DNA from: Aureococcus anophagefferens
Taxonomy: Eukaryota; Sar; Pelagophyceae; Pelagomonadales; Pelagomonadaceae
NCBI RefSeq assembly: GCF_000186865.1
Contig: NW_008705608.1
Location: forward strand, 149,575 to 163,639
Reading direction: 5' to 3'
DNA length: 14,065 nt
The position numbers and the translations under genes were made by a program. Shown here one piece after another: positions 12,294 through 14,065 of this stretch. A model generated the notes under the pieces. The model was not told the origin of the DNA. It saw only the letters and a list, made by a program, of their open reading frames with translations, and ran no database searches. Each line of letters begins with the position of its first letter. The first letter of the stretch is position 1.

Positions 12294-14065
12294 TCACTCG
12301 TGCCCCGGGGTCGGGAAGACGGGGATGGTCGGGTCTTCGAGCCACGCGCTGTAGGAGTAGTCGCACGCGCGGTGGCAGATGCCGGCGGACGCCATGCAGC
12401 AGCCGCCTCCTCCGCACGAGTTGGACTGGCACTGGTACTCGTAGTCGTCGCCGTGGTTCGACCGCAGCAGCCCCACGGGGCGTTGCACGCGGCCACGCAC
12501 GCCGCGTGATCGTCCGAGCCTTCCGCGGTGAGGCACCCGTGGTACCAGGCCTTCTTTTGGAAATGAATTTCTGAATCACACCTGCACTTCTCGCCGCAGT
12601 AGTTTCTGTTGTTTGCTTCGCTCCACAGTTGCCCACCCATCAAGTTGCAGTTCGGCTCTAACTACGCACGGCTCTTGCTGACATCTACTCCAAGGCGTCC
12701 CCAGGGAGCCGTCGGGCACCCGCATGCACTTGTGGTAGGGCGTCCGGCACGTGGCCAGCAGCGTCTGCTCGACGTAGCCGTCGAGGCAGGTCGGTTCATC
12801 CACGCAGCCCACCGCGTCGAGGTAGTGCTGCTCGCTCGTCCCCAGCGCGTTGAAGATCTCCGTATAGCGCTTGCCCCTGTTTTTGTTTTGGTAGATCGGG
12901 ACGCCGACGATGGTCGTCGAGTAGTAAGCCTTCGCGTTGAAGCGCCCGGCGACGTGGATGGCGCACACGCAGTCGTCCCCCCTCGAGCGCTCGCCGCTTT
13001 TTTCGTTGCAGTCCCGGTCTCTGTCGAAGGGTTCCCCGTTGGCCGCGCAAATCGTCGCGTCGCACTCGTTGTTGACCGCGCACGCCTCGAGGCACGGCAG
13101 GTCGTCCATGTCCGTGAATGGCACGCCGTCCTCGAAAGAGTCCCACGGGGACCTGCAGGCGCTCGAGGCGGTGTGCGGCGCGCCGTCCGTGATCAAGATG
13201 TGCGTCTTCGTCGTCGAATCCTTATCGTGGAGCCACTCGTCGGCCTTCATGTACCCCGCGGGATGATTCGTCTTCGCCTGCCTGACGGTCTCGTACGAGA
13301 GGCCGATCATCGCGGTCTCGAACGTGGGCGCGTTGGACGGCTTGGCCGACGGCTTGGCCGTGGGCGCGTCGGAAGGCTTGGCCGTGGGTGCGTCGGACGG
13401 CTTGGCTGTGGGAGCACGGGACGGCTTGGCCGTGGGGGCGTCAGACGGCTTGGCCGTGGGTGCGTCGGACGGCTTGGCCGTGGGCGCTTCGGACGGCTTG
13501 GCCGTGGGCGCGTCGGAAGGCTTGGCCGTGGGTGCGTCGGACGGCTTCGCCGTGGGCGCTTCGGATGGCTTCGCCGTAGGCGCAGCCGTGGGCGACGTCG
13601 TCGGAGACTTCGTCGGGCGCGGCGTCACCGGCGCCGCCGTCGGATTTCCCGGCTCGACCGTCGGCGAACCCGTTGGCGTACCAGACGGCGGCGCGCTGGA
13701 CGGCGAGGCCGTCGGCGCGCCGGAGGGTGAGCCCGTCGGCGCGCCGGAGGGCGCACTAGATGGCGAGGCCGTCGGCGCGCCGGAGGGTGAGCCCGTCGGC
13801 GCGCGGGACGGCGAGCTCGTGGGAGCGCGCGAGGGCGAAGGCGTCGGTCCCGGCGTCGGTCCCGGCGTCGGCGACGGCGTCGGCCCCGGCGTCGGCGCCG
13901 TCGACGGCCCCGGCGTCCGGGGGGTCGGCGCGGACGTCGGCGCGGGCGACACCTGGACGTCGACGGAGTCGGCGGAGCACGCGTTGTCGGCGCANGACAG
14001 CGTGAGCGTGTAGGCTCCCGCGGCGGCCCCCGTCAGGAGCCGAAGGTCCCGGCCGTCGTTGTCCA
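12294..14065 (-). CDS. Secreted PKD-like / PT-linker / VWA / Cys-rich protein (5' partial, two frameshifts)
   Basis: The frame is open at the right edge, so the N-terminus is missing. Order from the N-terminal side: a PKD/REJ-like beta domain end (G-A-Y-T-L-T-L-S-C-A-D-N, about 13955-14060); a Pro/Thr/Ser linker of about 200 residues (13324-13952) with T-A-K-P-S repeats; a VWA-like domain starting E-T-A-M-I-G-L with the strand I-L-I-T-D-G-A-P; a Cys-rich insertion of about 80 residues; then T-T-I-V-G-V-P-I and A-L-G-T-S-E-Q-H-Y-L-D-A, which look like the rest of the VWA; finally a Cys-rich tail. The intact frame ends at a TGA near 12576, but Cys-rich sequence continues in two other frames to a TGA at 12294-12296. 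This implies two frameshifts (about 12660-12675 and 12459-12464). A cell-surface or matrix adhesion role is inferred from domains only. An N at 13995 is silent (Ser). Confidence 0.75.
12459..12464 (-). other. Frameshift 2: apparent one-base loss
   Basis: On the minus strand the Cys-rich frame ends at W-G-C-C-G-R and resumes one register over at N-H-G-D-D-Y-E-Y-Q-C-Q. One missing base (or two extra) explains it. The next frame gives six or more further Cys residues and a clean stop at 12294-12296. Confidence 0.55.
12653..12675 (-). other. Frameshift 1: 16-bp insertion between 7-bp direct repeats
   Basis: CGGCTCT occurs at 12653-12659 and again at 12669-12675. Treating one 16-bp unit as extra brings the Cys-rich downstream frame (starting P-N-C-N-L-M-G-G) into register with the upstream C-Q-Q-E-P. 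The 16 bases are not a multiple of three and bring in a premature stop. It is too short for a normal intron. It may be a slippage duplication or an assembly error. Confidence 0.55.
13324..13590 (-). repeat. 24-bp tandem repeats encoding T-A-K-P-S-D-A-P
   Basis: About ten 24-bp units, differing by one or a few bases, encode the eight-residue unit P-T-A-K-P-S-(D/E/R)-A. They form an extended, probably O-glycosylated stalk next to the VWA-like domain. The repeats also open a long frame on the opposite strand, which is not considered real. Confidence 0.85.
13702..13821 (-). repeat. 60-bp tandem duplication in the PT linker
   Basis: Two adjacent 60-bp units (13702-13761 and 13762-13821) are identical over at least their first 43 bases apart from the boundary. 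They encode G-A-P-T-G-S-P-S-G-A-P-T-A-S-P-S type sequence. Their near identity points to recent duplication. Confidence 0.75.
13843..13920 (-). repeat. 12-bp T-P-G-P repeats in the PT linker
   Basis: Short 12-bp units (GGCGTCGGTCCC and variants) encode alternating T-P-G-P and T-P-S-P at the N-terminal end of the linker, a third and separate repeat family within the same stalk. Confidence 0.7.

Noticed and set aside
12640..12690. A tiny intron in the VWA gene instead of a frameshift
   Set aside because: A GT...AG choice exists, but the intron would be about 31 nt or less, shorter than expected. The 7-bp direct repeats fit a duplication better. It is kept as an alternative to be tested with RNA.
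13320..13590. A CRISPR array, because of regularly repeated 24-bp units
   Set aside because: The repeats are head-to-tail with no unique spacers and encode an in-frame Pro/Thr stalk.
13324..14013. A long plus-strand frame with G-L-A-V-G-A-S-D repeats, like a repetitive adhesin
   Set aside because: It is the complement of the T-A-K-P-S repeat stalk. The minus frame continues into PKD-like and VWA-like sequence, while the plus frame leads to nothing recognisable.

Overview
The window looks like nuclear DNA of a small, gene-dense, GC-rich photosynthetic stramenopile; a pelagophyte close to Aureococcus is the best guess. The reasons are: (1) several proteins start with an ER signal peptide followed by a basic Ser/Thr/Ala-rich stretch, and one has an Ala-Val-Ala-Phe cleavage site, which is the bipartite plastid presequence of algae with secondary plastids; (2) domains typical of eukaryotes are present (DUF4116-RING, PLAC8, Asp/Asn beta-hydroxylase, PH-like, VWA with Pro/Thr linkers); (3) one gene carries a 'introner', a transposon-like intron of the kind known from Aureococcus and Micromonas. 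No operon, Shine-Dalgarno site, tRNA or rRNA was seen. The species call is inference only.

Layout, left to right: a 5'-truncated DUF4116-repeat/RING protein (+, 1-1025); a PLAC8 Cys-rich protein (-, 1168-2004); an RluA-type pseudouridine synthase (+, 2231-3034); an aspartyl/asparaginyl beta-hydroxylase-like dioxygenase (-, 3031-4290); a secretory sulfotransferase-like protein (+, 4559-5974); a plastid-type diaminopimelate decarboxylase (-, 6121-7512); an Orai-like four-helix membrane protein with a C-terminal PH-like domain (-, 7675-8775 or 8880); a glycosyltransferase-like protein (+, 8879-9781); a small protein with an N-myristoylation signal (+, 10027-10365); a plastid-targeted protein of unknown function containing the introner (+, 10502-12157); and a large secreted PKD-like/PT-linker/VWA/Cys-rich protein open at the right edge and carrying two frameshifts (-, 12294-14065).

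Genes mostly alternate in strand, with 130-270 bp between them. One convergent pair shares a CTAG that encodes both stop codons (3031-3034), and one divergent pair can share a CATG that holds both start codons (8878-8881). The neighbours do not form one pathway. By inferred location they fall into a plastid set (lysine biosynthesis, an unknown membrane protein, perhaps the pseudouridine synthase), a secretory/cell-surface set (sulfotransferase, glycosyltransferase-like, hydroxylase, VWA protein) and a signalling/membrane set (RING, PLAC8, Orai-like, myristoylated protein).

The strongest observation is the introner at 11564-11772. It shows a perfect 8-bp target-site duplication, terminal inverted repeats with a perfect 10-bp core, a donor GT supplied by the duplicated target and an acceptor AG supplied by the element. 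Single Ns at 1870 and 13995 show that the assembly has some low-quality positions, which matters for the frameshifts in the last gene.
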